Shown: positions 47,337 to 57,337 of the stretch, piece by piece
How positions within the stretch are numbered: position 1 is the stretch's first letter
Layout of the letters: the number at the start of each line of letters is the position of its first letter
From: Trichomonas vaginalis G3
Lineage: Eukaryota > Parabasalia > Trichomonadida > Trichomonadidae
Assembly (NCBI RefSeq): GCF_026262505.1
Contig: NC_067207.1
Span: forward strand, 18,010,082 to 18,074,081
DNA length: 64,000 nucleotides
Direction of reading: 5' to 3'
Position numbers and translations under genes: made by a program
The notes under the pieces: generated by a model
What the model was told of the DNA's origin: nothing
Databases searched by the model: none
What the model saw: only the letters and a program-made list of their open reading frames with translations

Positions 47337-47389
47337 TTTATATATATATAAAAATGTTTTTTCCTGAAAAGTGACAGAAAAGTGACGGG

Positions 47390-47425
47390 GGGCTAGAGGG
47401 CACGAAGTGCCTGGAAGCCCCACTA

Positions 47426-47513
<88 letters not shown>
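47390..47513. repeat. Element 2 right terminal inverted repeat and T-run
   Basis: GGGCTAGAGGGCACGAAGTG ... CCACTACC pairs with 24163-24200 with one mismatch in 38. An 86-base T-run (47428-47513) ends the element; the matching A-run at the left is 17 bases. Confidence 0.8.
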
Positions 47514-47516
<3 letters not shown>

Positions 47517-47830
47517 TATATTACAATTGAAAATCTGGAAGAATTATGCGAAAAATTAAATCGAGATGAAGGAGAAAAGGTTTTTTCTCTTATCATAAAA
47601 TGGTATAATTATATGTATTGCATTAAAAACTATGATTTTGAAGATGAAGAAATGAAAATTACAATCAAAATTGTTAAAAATGCAAAATATGTTATTATAA
47701 ATGGGACAGGGAAGAAATAAACTTTATTGATTATCCTCCAATGCCGACATTTATTGAAAAAAGAAGTTAGAGAAATTAATTAAATTTGAAGAAGTGAAAA
47801 GGTATATGAAGATAATGTTTAATTGAAATG
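47514..47830 (+). pseudogene. Host gene, 3' fragment after Element 2
   Basis: With one copy of TATTA counted, the frame of 23913-24145 continues here (ITIENLEELCEKLNRDEGEK ... KITIKIVKNAKYVII) and then breaks up after about 47714 through small frameshifts (a FIDYPPMPTFIEK stretch follows in another frame). Same unnamed host protein as 681-909 and 23598-24145. Confidence 0.55.
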
Positions 47831-47997
47831 TAATTAGCATTTGGATTAAATGCAAGTGAGATATAGAATAAGAATCAAACAGGGATTTTGCAAAATGAAA
47901 ATTTAAAAAATTAAATACAATTTGAAATTTTAATGAAGAATTAAATGAATTTTGTTTAATGGTTAATAAAAATATAAATCGTAATTTTAATTGTAAT

Positions 47998-49203
47998 ATG
48001 AAACTTCCTCACCCTCAAGAGATGCGAAGAACTTTTGACAGGCAAAGTGCAATATTGATAGGTGATTGCACTTTGCCTGTCACATACATCTCGACAGAGG
48101 CAAACATTCGATATGAAAGTTTTCCTCTGTCGAGAAACTTCCTCACACCTCAAGAGATGCGAAGAACTTTTGACAGGCAAAGTGCAATATTGATAGGTGA
48201 TTGCACTTTGCCTGTCACATACATCTCGACAGAGGCAACATTCGATATGAAAGTTTCCTCTGTCGAGAAACTTCCTCACACCTCAAGAGATGCGAAGAAC
48301 TTTTGACAGGCAAAGTGCAATATTGATAGGTGATTGCACTTTGCCTGTCACATACATCTCGACAGAGGCAACATTCGATATGAAAGTTTCCTCTGTCGAG
48401 AAACTTCCTCACACCTCAAGAGATGCGAAGAACTTTTGACAGGCAAAGTGCAATATTGATAGGTGATTGCACTTTGCCTTCACATACATCTCGACAGAGG
48501 CAACATTCGATATGAAAGTTTCCTCTGTCGAGAAACTTCCTCACACCTCAAGAGATGCGAAGACTTTGACAGGCAAAGTGCAATATGATAGGTGATTGCA
48601 CTTTGCCCTGTCACATACATCTCGACAGAGGCAACATTCGATATGAAAGTTTCCTCTGTCGAGAAACTCCTCACACCTCAAGAGATGCGAAGAACTTTTG
48701 ACAGGCAAAGTGCAATATTGATAGGTGATTGCACTTTGCCTGTCACATACATCTCGACAGAGGCAACATTCGATATAAAGTTTCCTCTGTCGAGAAACTT
48801 CCTCACACCTCAAGAGATGCGAAGAACTTTTGACAGGCAAAGTGCAATATTGATAGGTGATTGCACTTTGCCTGTCACATACATCTCGACAGAGGCAACA
48901 TTCGATATGAAAGTTTCCTCTGTCGAGAAACTTCCTCACACCTCAAGAGATGCGAAGAACTTTTGACAGGCAAAGTGCAATATTGATAGGTGATTGCACT
49001 TTGCCTGTCACATACATCTCGACAGAGGCAACATTCGATATGAAAGTTTCCTCTGTCGAGAAACTTCCTCACACCTCAAGAGATGCGAAGAACTTTTGAC
49101 AGGCAAAGTGCAATATTGATAGGTGATTGCACTTTGCCTGTCACATACATCTCGACAGGCAACATTCGATATGAAAGTTTCCTCTGTCGAGAAACTTCCT
49201 CGA
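47998..49203. repeat. 133-bp satellite, nine units, two hairpins per unit
   Basis: Each unit has a 17-bp stem (GACAGGCAAAGTGCAAT / ATTGCACTTTGCCTGTC, 11-nt loop) and a 12-bp stem (TCTCGACAGAGG / CCTCTGTCGAGA, 21-nt loop), joined by TTCCTCACACCTCAAGAGAT. Period 132-134 bp. Small indels occur in a few units. Open frames across it are by-products of the repeat. Confidence 0.9.
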
Positions 49204-49347
49204 AACTCCAATTTTCTTTAGAACTACAATATCTTAACAATTAGCTCATCAAAACACAACCTATAAACTTTAATTTTACTTTTGTTTTTTTCAATATATG
49301 AACTAAATTTTTTTTTCAAATTACTCCCACACTGGGAAAAGTATTTT

Positions 49348-49612
49348 AACTCAGATGTTGCCAGCCTCTTCATCATTGCATTAACAAGTGCTTTGACTCA
49401 GAGGTTGCCAGCCTCTTCATCATTGCATTAACAAGTGCTTTGACTCAGAGGTTGCCAGCCTCTTCATCATTGCATTAACAAGTGCTTTGACTCAGAGGTT
49501 GCCAGCCTCTTCATCATTGCATTAACAAGTGCTTTGACTCAGAGGTTGCCAGCCTCTTCATCATTGCATTAACAAGTGCTTTGACTCAGAGGTTGCCAGC
49601 CTCTTCATCATT
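49348..49612. repeat. 47-bp tandem repeat, about six units
   Basis: Units of GACTCAGAGGTTGCCAGCCT, CTTCATCATTGCATTAACAA, GTGCTTT; nearly perfect copies. No gene. Confidence 0.9.
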
Positions 49613-50089
49613 GTAAAAATGTATTACCGCTTTTTTTTAATTCAATCGTAACATCTCAATTATCCCGCCAAAAATTATTGGGTCTAAATTGGTTTTTATT
49701 ATTATTATTTCAGAAACAAACTAACTTGTTTTTTACGAATTTATCATTCATAAAGTCTTTATGATATATTTTCAACTTATAATGAATATGAAATTATAAT
49801 TGTTATTTTGAAAAAAAATTATTCATGATCAATTCATGATTTAACCAGTTCCTTCAAATTAGGAGAGCATATTCAAATATAATCGCTCATTAAAATCAAT
49901 TTTTATGTTTTTTTTAAATCGAAATTATCTCATCATAAACCACGCAAACTGACTATTTGTTCTTATCACCATGTTACCAATATCAGAATTGTCTTTACAG
50001 CCAAAATTTCGCTCGATAAAAGTCCATCCAATAGTGAGATAATTGAGCAACTAACATTTTTCCATATCACAAAAACCTCCGCCTATTTA
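49613..50089. other. AT-rich spacer
   Basis: No gene, RNA or clear repeat seen. Confidence 0.5.
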
Positions 50090-51206
50090 TATATGTATAT
50101 ATTTATATATGTATATATTTATATATGTATATATTTATATATGTATATATTTATATATGTATATATTTATATATTATATATTATATATGTATATATTTAT
50201 ATATGTATATATATATATTGTATATATTTATATATGTATATATTTATATATGTATATATTTATATATGTATATATTATATATGTATATATTTATATATGT
50301 ATATATTATATATGTATATATTTATATATGTATATATTTATATATGTATATATTTATATATGTATATATTTATATATGTATATATTTATATATGTATATA
50401 TTTATATATGTATATATTATATATGTATATATTTATATATGTATATATTATATATGTATATATTTATATATGTATATATTTATATATGTATATATTTATA
50501 TATGTATATATTTATATATGTATATATTTATATATGTATATATTTATATATGTATATATTTATATATGTATATATTTATATATGTATATATTTATATATG
50601 TATATATTATATATGTATATATTTATATATGTATATATTTATATATGTATATATTTATATATGTATAATTTATATATGTATATATTTATATATGTATATA
50701 TTTATATATGTATATATTATATATGTATATATTTATATATGTATATATTTATATATGTATATATTATATATGTATATATTTATATATGTATATATTTATA
50801 TATGTATATATTTATATATGTATATATTATATATGTATATATTTATATATGTATATATTTATATATGTATATATTTATATATGTATATATTTATATATGT
50901 ATATATTTATATATGTATATATTTATATATGTATATATTTATATATGTATATATTTATATATGTATATATTTATATATGTATATATTTATATATGTATAT
51001 ATTTATATATGTATATATTTATATATGTATATATTTATATATGTATATATTTATATATGTATATATTTATATATGTATATATTTATATATGTATATATTT
51101 ATATATGTATATATTTATATATGTATATATTTATATATGTATATATTTATATATGTATATATTTATATATGTATATATTATATATATATTTATATGTATA
51201 TATTTA
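50090..51206. repeat. 16-bp AT minisatellite
   Basis: About 70 copies of TATATTTATATATGTA with occasional 15-bp units. Long open frames of Ile/Tyr/Met through it are artefacts. Confidence 0.95.
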
Positions 51207-51475
51207 AAAGACGGTGGTTCACCAACATGATTATGAAAATGATGTCCATTTACAAATCTGTATTGATTAGATTTCATTTCAAAGGTAATGTTAGCACTAC
51301 AACTTCCCCATCTACAGTAATGTCTAATAATTGTTACTCCATCTGAATTCAAATGCGAATCTTTCCGATAATTGCAGTTAGCACGCATCTCTGCTTGAAC
51401 TCCATATTGAAGATAATGAATGAAATCAATATATTGTTTTGTATCAGCAAGGGGTGCAGGAACGGATTGATTCAT
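51207..51475 (-). pseudogene. FLYWCH/FAR1-type zinc-finger, Mutator-like transposon fragment
   Basis: The N-terminal 90 residues carry a zinc-finger pattern [18 protein letters not shown] ... GHHFHNH (C-x5-C ... H-x-H) typical of the DNA-binding domain of Mutator-like transposases and FLYWCH proteins. The frame then runs straight into the AT minisatellite, so the transposase part is missing. No terminal repeats were identified. Confidence 0.5.
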
Positions 51476-51802
51476 TTAAAAAATGAAAAAAGTGAGAATT
51501 GTAAATAATTAAGGTTAATATTGAATAAATAATACATCAAACTAGTTTTAGAGTTGATAGTAAGAAGCGAAGAACACTACCAGTAAGATACAGCAGTAGT
51601 AGCTGCTTCATGCTGCATTGAGTATTGTTGAATAATTTGAAGTAGTGGTTTTTGAAATCAGCACCCCTATGAGAGCGCTGGCGACCGAAACACCACTAGT
51701 AAGATTGTGTATTAGAAACTGCTTCATGCTGTGTTGAGTAAGCTTCGATATCTTTATCAGACCACCTTTAAATTAACCACTCACATTCTCACTGTGGTCC
51801 AT
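51476..51802. other. Spacer with a diverged direct repeat
   Basis: Two related blocks, at 51572-51625 and 51695-51745, share CTGCTTCATGCTG and (A/C)CAGTAAGAT / CTAGTAAGATT. It may be transposon flank. No gene. Confidence 0.4.
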
Positions 51803-52084
51803 CTAAAATTTGTAAACTTTATGACATAAAATTATATTATATGCAGGATCCCACCTATTACTTAATCTTTTTGGAATAAATGTTTTATAATATTTATCGA
51901 TTGATTGTAATTTTTTGTATAAAAAAAGTTTTTTATTTATATTAAAAATATATTCGGTTAATGATATTATCTTATAATTTGTAAATAAATCTAGTAATAA
52001 AATAACTTTAATAGTTGGTGTCACTTTTTCGAAAATTCTGGTTTTTTCCTTTCTCCTTCGATTTAAAACTAACATTAAGGTCAT
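51803..52084 (-). CDS. Doubtful ORF (93 aa)
   Basis: Lys/Ile/Leu-rich frame (RRRKEKTRIFEKVTPTIKVI ... DKYYKTFIPKRL). No domain recognised. It may be a fragment of a host gene or chance in AT-rich DNA. Confidence 0.2.
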   Translation of the reverse strand: MTLMLVLNRRRKEKTRIFEKVTPTIKVILLLDLFTNYKIISLTEYIFNINKKLFLYKKLQSIDKYYKTFIPKRLSNRWDPAYNIILCHKVYKF

Positions 52085-53515
52085 GAAAAACTAATGGAGT
52101 TAAAGGCAAGAAATCAGCAGAAATAATGCATAGGTAATGATACATATTATATGTACATTCAAAATTAGTCAAGCTTCAATTTGAAAAACAACAATAATAA
52201 AGTTCAGATGAAAATTAGCTTGTCAATCTATAATAATCGAGAAATTCAGTTAATAATGAAGGTGAAAAACATATAAATATGATTTATTTTTCATTCTCTC
52301 AAAAATCAAATTTGTTGGAAAATTTGCTTTGAATATTCAAATTAATCTTATAAAACGGTATTGTACGATGCGTATAATTAGATTTTAAACTGAAATCTAA
52401 AATTTGAACTGAATTTTACTGAAGTACAAATACCTGTAAAAATCTTTGACTTAGTGCATGTAGCACCATAATATTCACCATACAGAGTAGCTGTTTTATA
52501 GATTTTGAGCTAGGATCTCCTTGAATAATAATCGGACAGTTATTCTGCATAAAATTGGTAAATTTATAGAATAATTTGATTTTGTATTTAATGAGGGTTT
52601 TAATATTCAGATTTGGTTTGAAGTGAGTGAGTTATAAGTAAAATTGAGAGATTAACGGCATAGAAACTGTATTAAGTAGAAATTTAGTGATAAATCATCT
52701 CCTCATATCGTGTATGTCATGATTTGCTATGAAATGTTGTGATTGCCAATAAAAAATCGACCAAACGAAATCATTTATGAAAATTGAACAAGAAGATAGT
52801 ATTGTTCTTATATCAATTACGTTGTATAAAGAATTAGAAAGTTTGACCGAGTTTGTTTATCGAAGAAGACCGATATTTTATTTAAATATAGAAATTTCCA
52901 AAACACTTTTGAAATAATTTGAGGTAACTCATTGAATGTCATGACAATATATAAATCAATATTATTTTAAAATATTAATATATGATACTATATGAGTATA
53001 ATTTTGAAAAGACGATGAAAATTTAAGAGCAAAAAATTACTGGTTTTGGATAAAAAAAGGAATGTCTGGTCAATTTCATCAGATCTCACACAAGTTAAAC
53101 TGCTTATTTAGATAAGATATCAAAATGAGTTCAACCTTTTCAAAGAATTCAAATAGTATCTTCTTTAACCTTTTTGGAGTATGGAACATGTACATTCTTT
53201 CATACCTTTTAAAAGAACATTAGATTTCGCTTTGAAATACAATGGATGTCACAATTTTAAATTGCAGTCAAATCTTCTCAATTATTGAATACTAACTGTT
53301 TCAAAAATTTATCCATTCATTTGTTTTCTTAATTATCAATTATTGCTTGATAATACATTATATGAGGGATGAAATATTCATTTCGCTAACAAAAATTGAT
53401 AGTAAACATAAAACTCATTATAGTCCAATCTTTGATCCAAACAAATACTTCTTTCTTTTTATCTTTTTATATAGGAAATTTTCTCCTTTTCAATTTTGTG
53501 AAGCCATCATCGTTT
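52085..53515. other. AT-rich intergenic region
   Basis: About 1.4 kb with frequent stops in all frames. No RNA gene or ordered repeat seen; a short open frame at 53347-53571 is probably chance. Confidence 0.5.
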
Positions 53516-53521
53516 TCATTT
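53516..53521 (+). promoter_or_regulatory. Initiator-like element before the transporter gene
   Basis: TCATTT matches the trichomonad initiator TCA(C/T)(T/A)(T/A). Its A is 14 bases before the ATG at 53532, a normal distance in these genes. Confidence 0.6.
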
Positions 53522-53531
53522 ATTTCTCAGC

Positions 53532-54746
53532 ATGGTTCCAAAGATACAGAACCCCTACATTAATGCCCTGATTCTTTCAATGGGTGCAATGGATGTAGGT
53601 TTTGGTATGGTTTACCCCGCCTATACTACTACCGCGATCTCTAAGAGATTTGATCTTTCCCTTACCGAAGAAACAATGTTCAATGTCGGTGGTATCTTAT
53701 CTGCTATTGTTGGGTCACTGGCAATTAATGTTGTTGTCAACAAGTTCGGTAAGAGAGTTTCAGGATTATTCTCAGGTCTATATGCCACAATTATGTGGAT
53801 CTTGCTTGCTTGCTCTGTAAACAAGGGCATGTTGTTCACATTCCGTTGCTTATCCTGCCTTTCCATTGGTCTTTGGACCACAATTGTCCCGGCATTTTTG
53901 TCTGAAGTCGCCCCAGAGAACAGAAAGTACTTTTTCGGCTTCGTTAACCAGATTGCTATTGCTTTTGGTTTCCTTTTTGTCACAATTATCGGTGCTTATC
54001 TCAAATGGGAAGTCGTCGCAGGTATCTGCGCTGTCCCGAACTTCATCATTGCTGTTTTGATCATGTTCATCCCAGAAAAGGAACAGCAAACAGCAGAGCC
54101 AGTCTCCTGGGCCAAAGTTTGCAGCTATCATAAGGCGTTGTTCATCGGATTCCTCTTCATGTTCTTCCTTCAGTTCTCTGGTGTCCAGCCCGTTATGTCT
54201 AACATGGAAAAGATCCTTTCCAAGGCTAATCTTTCAATCTCAATTCAAGTTATCGGTATTATCGCCTTAATTGTACAATTAATCACAACATGCATCTCCG
54301 CTATCATCGTCGATAAACTCGGTAACTACCTCTGCTGGATGATTTCTAGCGTTGGCCAATTAATTGCCTTCGTTTTGCTTTGCTTACATCAGAAGAAAAA
54401 TCTTCCAACATGGGTATTCATTATTGGCCTCTTCCTCGAGCAGATCATGTACGGTGTCGGTATTGGTCCAATTCCATTCGCTTGTGCTACAGTTCAACTC
54501 GAAATGCAGTACCGTGCAACAGCTATGGCCATCACAGTTTCAGAGAACTGGGCTTTGACTGCCTTTGTCAACCTCATTTGGCCATACATGGAAAAGGCAA
54601 TGACACTCGGCTATGCTTTCTTATTCTTCGCAGGAATGATGGTTCTTTCTATTATTTTTGGTATCGTCATTTTCGGAAATAAGTTGGACCAGGAACCACC
54701 AGCTCTCGATAATAAGGATTCCTCGGGTGATGGAGTCTCTATATAA
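53532..54746 (+). CDS. Major facilitator superfamily transporter, sugar-porter-like (404 aa)
   Basis: About twelve hydrophobic helices. The loop 2-3 motif is reduced to NKFGKR (residues 70-75), SEVAPENRK (124-132) matches the sugar-porter SE-x-AP-x-x-x-R signature, and PEKEQQ (181-186) stands where PESPR occurs, with a second VDKLGNY loop in the C-terminal half. It would move a sugar or similar solute across the plasma membrane or an internal membrane. Termini are short and cytoplasmic. Substrate cannot be told from sequence. Start supported by the initiator 14 bases upstream. Confidence 0.8.
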   Translation: MVPKIQNPYINALILSMGAMDVGFGMVYPAYTTTAISKRFDLSLTEETMFNVGGILSAIVGSLAINVVVNKFGKRVSGLFSGLYATIMWILLACSVNKGMLFTFRCLSCLSIGLWTTIVPAFLSEVAPENRKYFFGFVNQIAIAFGFLFVTIIGAYLKWEVVAGICAVPNFIIAVLIMFIPEKEQQTAEPVSWAKVCSYHKALFIGFLFMFFLQFSGVQPVMSNMEKILSKANLSISIQVIGIIALIVQLITTCISAIIVDKLGNYLCWMISSVGQLIAFVLLCLHQKKNLPTWVFIIGLFLEQIMYGVGIGPIPFACATVQLEMQYRATAMAITVSENWALTAFVNLIWPYMEKAMTLGYAFLFFAGMMVLSIIFGIVIFGNKLDQEPPALDNKDSSGDGVSI

Positions 54747-55260
54747 GTCTATTATTTGCTATGTTTGTCTGACATACGCATCTTTTTCTTTCTCAGAAAA
54801 AATCAATTTTAGTAAAAAAAAGCGTAATTTTATTCAAAATTCTTTTACACTTTTTTATCATGCGCAAACTCAGTGAATAGCAGGATTCTTTAACTTTAAA
54901 ATAGATATTAATAGAGATAACATCTCGTATGTTATTATTACTTGCTTTAATGAACTTCGATGCTGAAATAGTGAATATATATAACATGAAACATGCCTAA
55001 GAAGAAATTCAAAATTCTTGAGTATGAAAATTATTATTAGGGTGTCCCAGGACCAGTGGGCATTTCCAGATAGATATGACATTGGAAGCCCGAAATATAT
55101 ATTTCATAAATATTTGCCATTTCGATTGTGTATGATGCAATCAAAGCAAAATCTGGCCAACATCATGTGTTAATATGAAAACCCTCATAAAAAAGTTAAT
55201 CATTGATAAATAGATTTAATTTTATTCAAACACAGAGAAAAAAAAATAGATTTTTTGGTT
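54747..55260. other. Spacer between convergent host genes
   Basis: AT-rich, holds the 3' ends of both neighbours. No gene seen. Confidence 0.5.
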
Positions 55261-56922
55261 TCATTTCTTTGATGAAGTTGACTTTCCTGAAATTGGAGAA
55301 GAAAGTTTTTCTTTTGATGGTATTCCTTCTTCGTCTTCTTCTTCGCTGTCTTCGATACTTTCGATTTGTTTCTTCAGCCATTCGTCCCATTCTTTTGTTC
55401 TTGGCTGAGGAATTCCTAAATCTAAGTCTGAACTATCATCAACATTTTGGTCGTCAATTTCATCTTCTCCTGATGCTTCTTCTTCATCCACTGACTTAGA
55501 AACACTTTGTTTAACCTGAATTGGCTTCTTTTCTTCTTTCTTTTCTTTCTTTACGTTGTCAAAATCAGATGGTTCCGAATCCAAAACAGGTGAAGAAGGA
55601 GAATAATTGTGACTTGATCTGCGTTTGACTCTCTTTGGAGTATCATGAATGGAATCAATATCAACTAAATTAGCGATATCTTGGTCTGTTTGTTTCACTG
55701 ATTCTTGTATATCACTCGAATCATCAGCAGTGAAAGAGAAAGGAATTTTTCCAACATTTGGTAAATCATTGTTTTTAGATGGAGATTTGTAAGCGATTGG
55801 AGAAATGTTCTTCTCGAAACTCTCTATCTCCATGTCGAATTCGTCATCTGTTTGCTTGGAATTGGACTTCTTTGGTGCTTTGACTTGTGGCTTCTTCTTT
55901 ATTTCTTCATCTGATGAATTATTATCATTTGATGAATTCAGTTGTTGAAGATATTTGTTTATATCAATGTTTGATGTTTTTGGTCTTGTTTGTTTGGCAC
56001 TGGAAGATGAATCAAAGTCTGTATCATCTGAATCTGAGATTCTGCACTTCTTAAGTCTTTCAATAACCCTCTTTGACGTCAAACAAGGAGAAAGAGGTCG
56101 AAATTCGTCAGATGAATCTGATGAAGATTCTTTCTTGAAAGAAGTAAGCTTCGACCTGGTTTGTTTTGGCTCGGATTCTTCATCAGAATCAGATAATTCT
56201 GTATATTTCTTGTTTCTATTTGACATAATTACTTTTACTAAGTTTTTGTATTCATCGTCGCTTGAATCATCATCTTCATGCTTGTGTTTTTGAGAAACTT
56301 TAGGTATTGGACGTTTCGTTTGCTTTTTATCTTTTGATTTTATTTTTTCTTCTGAACCTGAATTTTCGGAGTACGTATCCGACTCGGTATCGTATTTCTT
56401 ATGGGTTTGAGGTGATAAAAGTTTTGATTTCGAATAGAGATCGGAATATTTTTGATAAATTTGTTCTGTTGAGTCGGAAGAATCGTCTGAAGAAGACGAA
56501 TCGTCATAATATTGTTTGGTATATGTATTTTTGTTTGTTGTTGCATATTTTGAAAGTTTTGGCTGAGTTTTATCGAATCTTGAATAATGAAAACTGGAAT
56601 TAGTGGTATATTTACTTGTTGTACGAGATGCATTAGATAATCTTGATTTGTAACTAGGATAAAAGTCATCACTTGAAGAAGAAATATCCGAATCCGAGTC
56701 ATCTGAATCATTAATGTAATGTTTCGTGGAATAAGATGGTTTATAATGAGTCGTTGGTTCATAATCAGAGCTATCAGAGCTAGAATCATAGATAATATGT
56801 CGAGATTTTGTTCGGCCTTTCGAATATTTGGAGTGATTTGATGATTCTAAACTACTTTTGATGGCATCCTGAATGTCTATCATCTTCTTCATGATTTCGT
56901 TTTTTGTGGCCTCCCAACTCAT
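55261..56922 (-). CDS. Ser/Asp/Lys-rich disordered protein (553 aa)
   Basis: A short helical N-terminus (MSWEATKNEIMKKMIDIQDA) is followed by about 500 residues of Ser-Asp clusters (SSSDSSD, DSDDSDSD) and Lys/Glu runs that suit casein kinase 2 sites, ending with EWDEWLKKQIESIEDSEEED. No folded domain is recognised. Such proteins are often nuclear or cytoskeletal scaffolds; that is a guess. A TCACTT initiator-like box lies 5-10 bases upstream of the ATG (56927-56932). Confidence 0.65.
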   Translation of the reverse strand: MSWEATKNEIMKKMIDIQDAIKSSLESSNHSKYSKGRTKSRHIIYDSSSDSSDYEPTTHYKPSYSTKHYINDSDDSDSDISSSSDDFYPSYKSRLSNASRTTSKYTTNSSFHYSRFDKTQPKLSKYATTNKNTYTKQYYDDSSSSDDSSDSTEQIYQKYSDLYSKSKLLSPQTHKKYDTESDTYSENSGSEEKIKSKDKKQTKRPIPKVSQKHKHEDDDSSDDEYKNLVKVIMSNRNKKYTELSDSDEESEPKQTRSKLTSFKKESSSDSSDEFRPLSPCLTSKRVIERLKKCRISDSDDTDFDSSSSAKQTRPKTSNIDINKYLQQLNSSNDNNSSDEEIKKKPQVKAPKKSNSKQTDDEFDMEIESFEKNISPIAYKSPSKNNDLPNVGKIPFSFTADDSSDIQESVKQTDQDIANLVDIDSIHDTPKRVKRRSSHNYSPSSPVLDSEPSDFDNVKKEKKEEKKPIQVKQSVSKSVDEEEASGEDEIDDQNVDDSSDLDLGIPQPRTKEWDEWLKKQIESIEDSEEEDEEGIPSKEKLSSPISGKSTSSKK

Positions 56923-57337
56923 ACGAAGTGACCGTTTATTTTTTGTAAATTTTTGTCAGTTTTATTAGTCGCCCATTCCCTAAATATTATGCTGTTTATT
57001 GTATGTTTATTCGTTTTTGGATAAAATGTGGAAATTTTAAATTTAAAAACTCCCCATTTTCTCTCAAATTTTCAAAAGTTTTGTGAAAGAACACGGATTT
57101 ATTAATAAATGATTTAAGCAGATACTATCAATGATAAGATATCGCATTGTTTAGATGAAAATTAGCATTTTTGTCAATATTATTGACTTTTTTAACGCAA
57201 TATGAAAAAATATTAAGAAAAATAGAGAAGAAAATCTTACTTTCAAACGTCTAAAGATAAAGTATAAACAGTTCAATGTATGTAAGATATAGGAAAAGTT
57301 TAATATAAGATAAGAAAAGAAAAAATTGAAAATAAAA
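56923..57337. other. Intergenic region
   Basis: Contains the initiator-like box of the upstream gene; nothing else seen. Confidence 0.5.

Larger units (their letters stand above)
24146..47513. mobile_element. Element 2: Polinton-like element without polymerase, 23.4 kb
   Basis: The ends are an A-run (17) and T-run (86) plus a 38-bp inverted repeat (24163-24200, 47390-47427), flanked by TATTA at 24141-24145 and 47514-47518. It encodes capsid, penton-like, CCG, packaging ATPase, integrase and fibre proteins homologous to those of Element 1, but a superfamily 3 helicase, two HNH endonucleases and an adenine methyltransferase in place of DNA polymerase B. One terminal-repeat mismatch in 38 suggests a recent insertion. 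It is broken (about ten breaks, in the large Gln-rich, capsid, integrase and methyltransferase genes among others). Confidence 0.85.

Noticed and set aside
47956-49211. Several 60-130 codon frames on both strands, some with repeated Cys
   Set aside because: They are readings of the 133-bp satellite and reappear in each unit.
50093-51346. Long Tyr/Ile/Met open frames
   Set aside because: All three frames are open only because the 16-bp AT repeat has no stop in them; they are repeat artefacts.
53347-53571. 74-aa frame overlapping the transporter start
   Set aside because: AT-driven composition, and it overlaps the initiator and start of the transporter in another frame.
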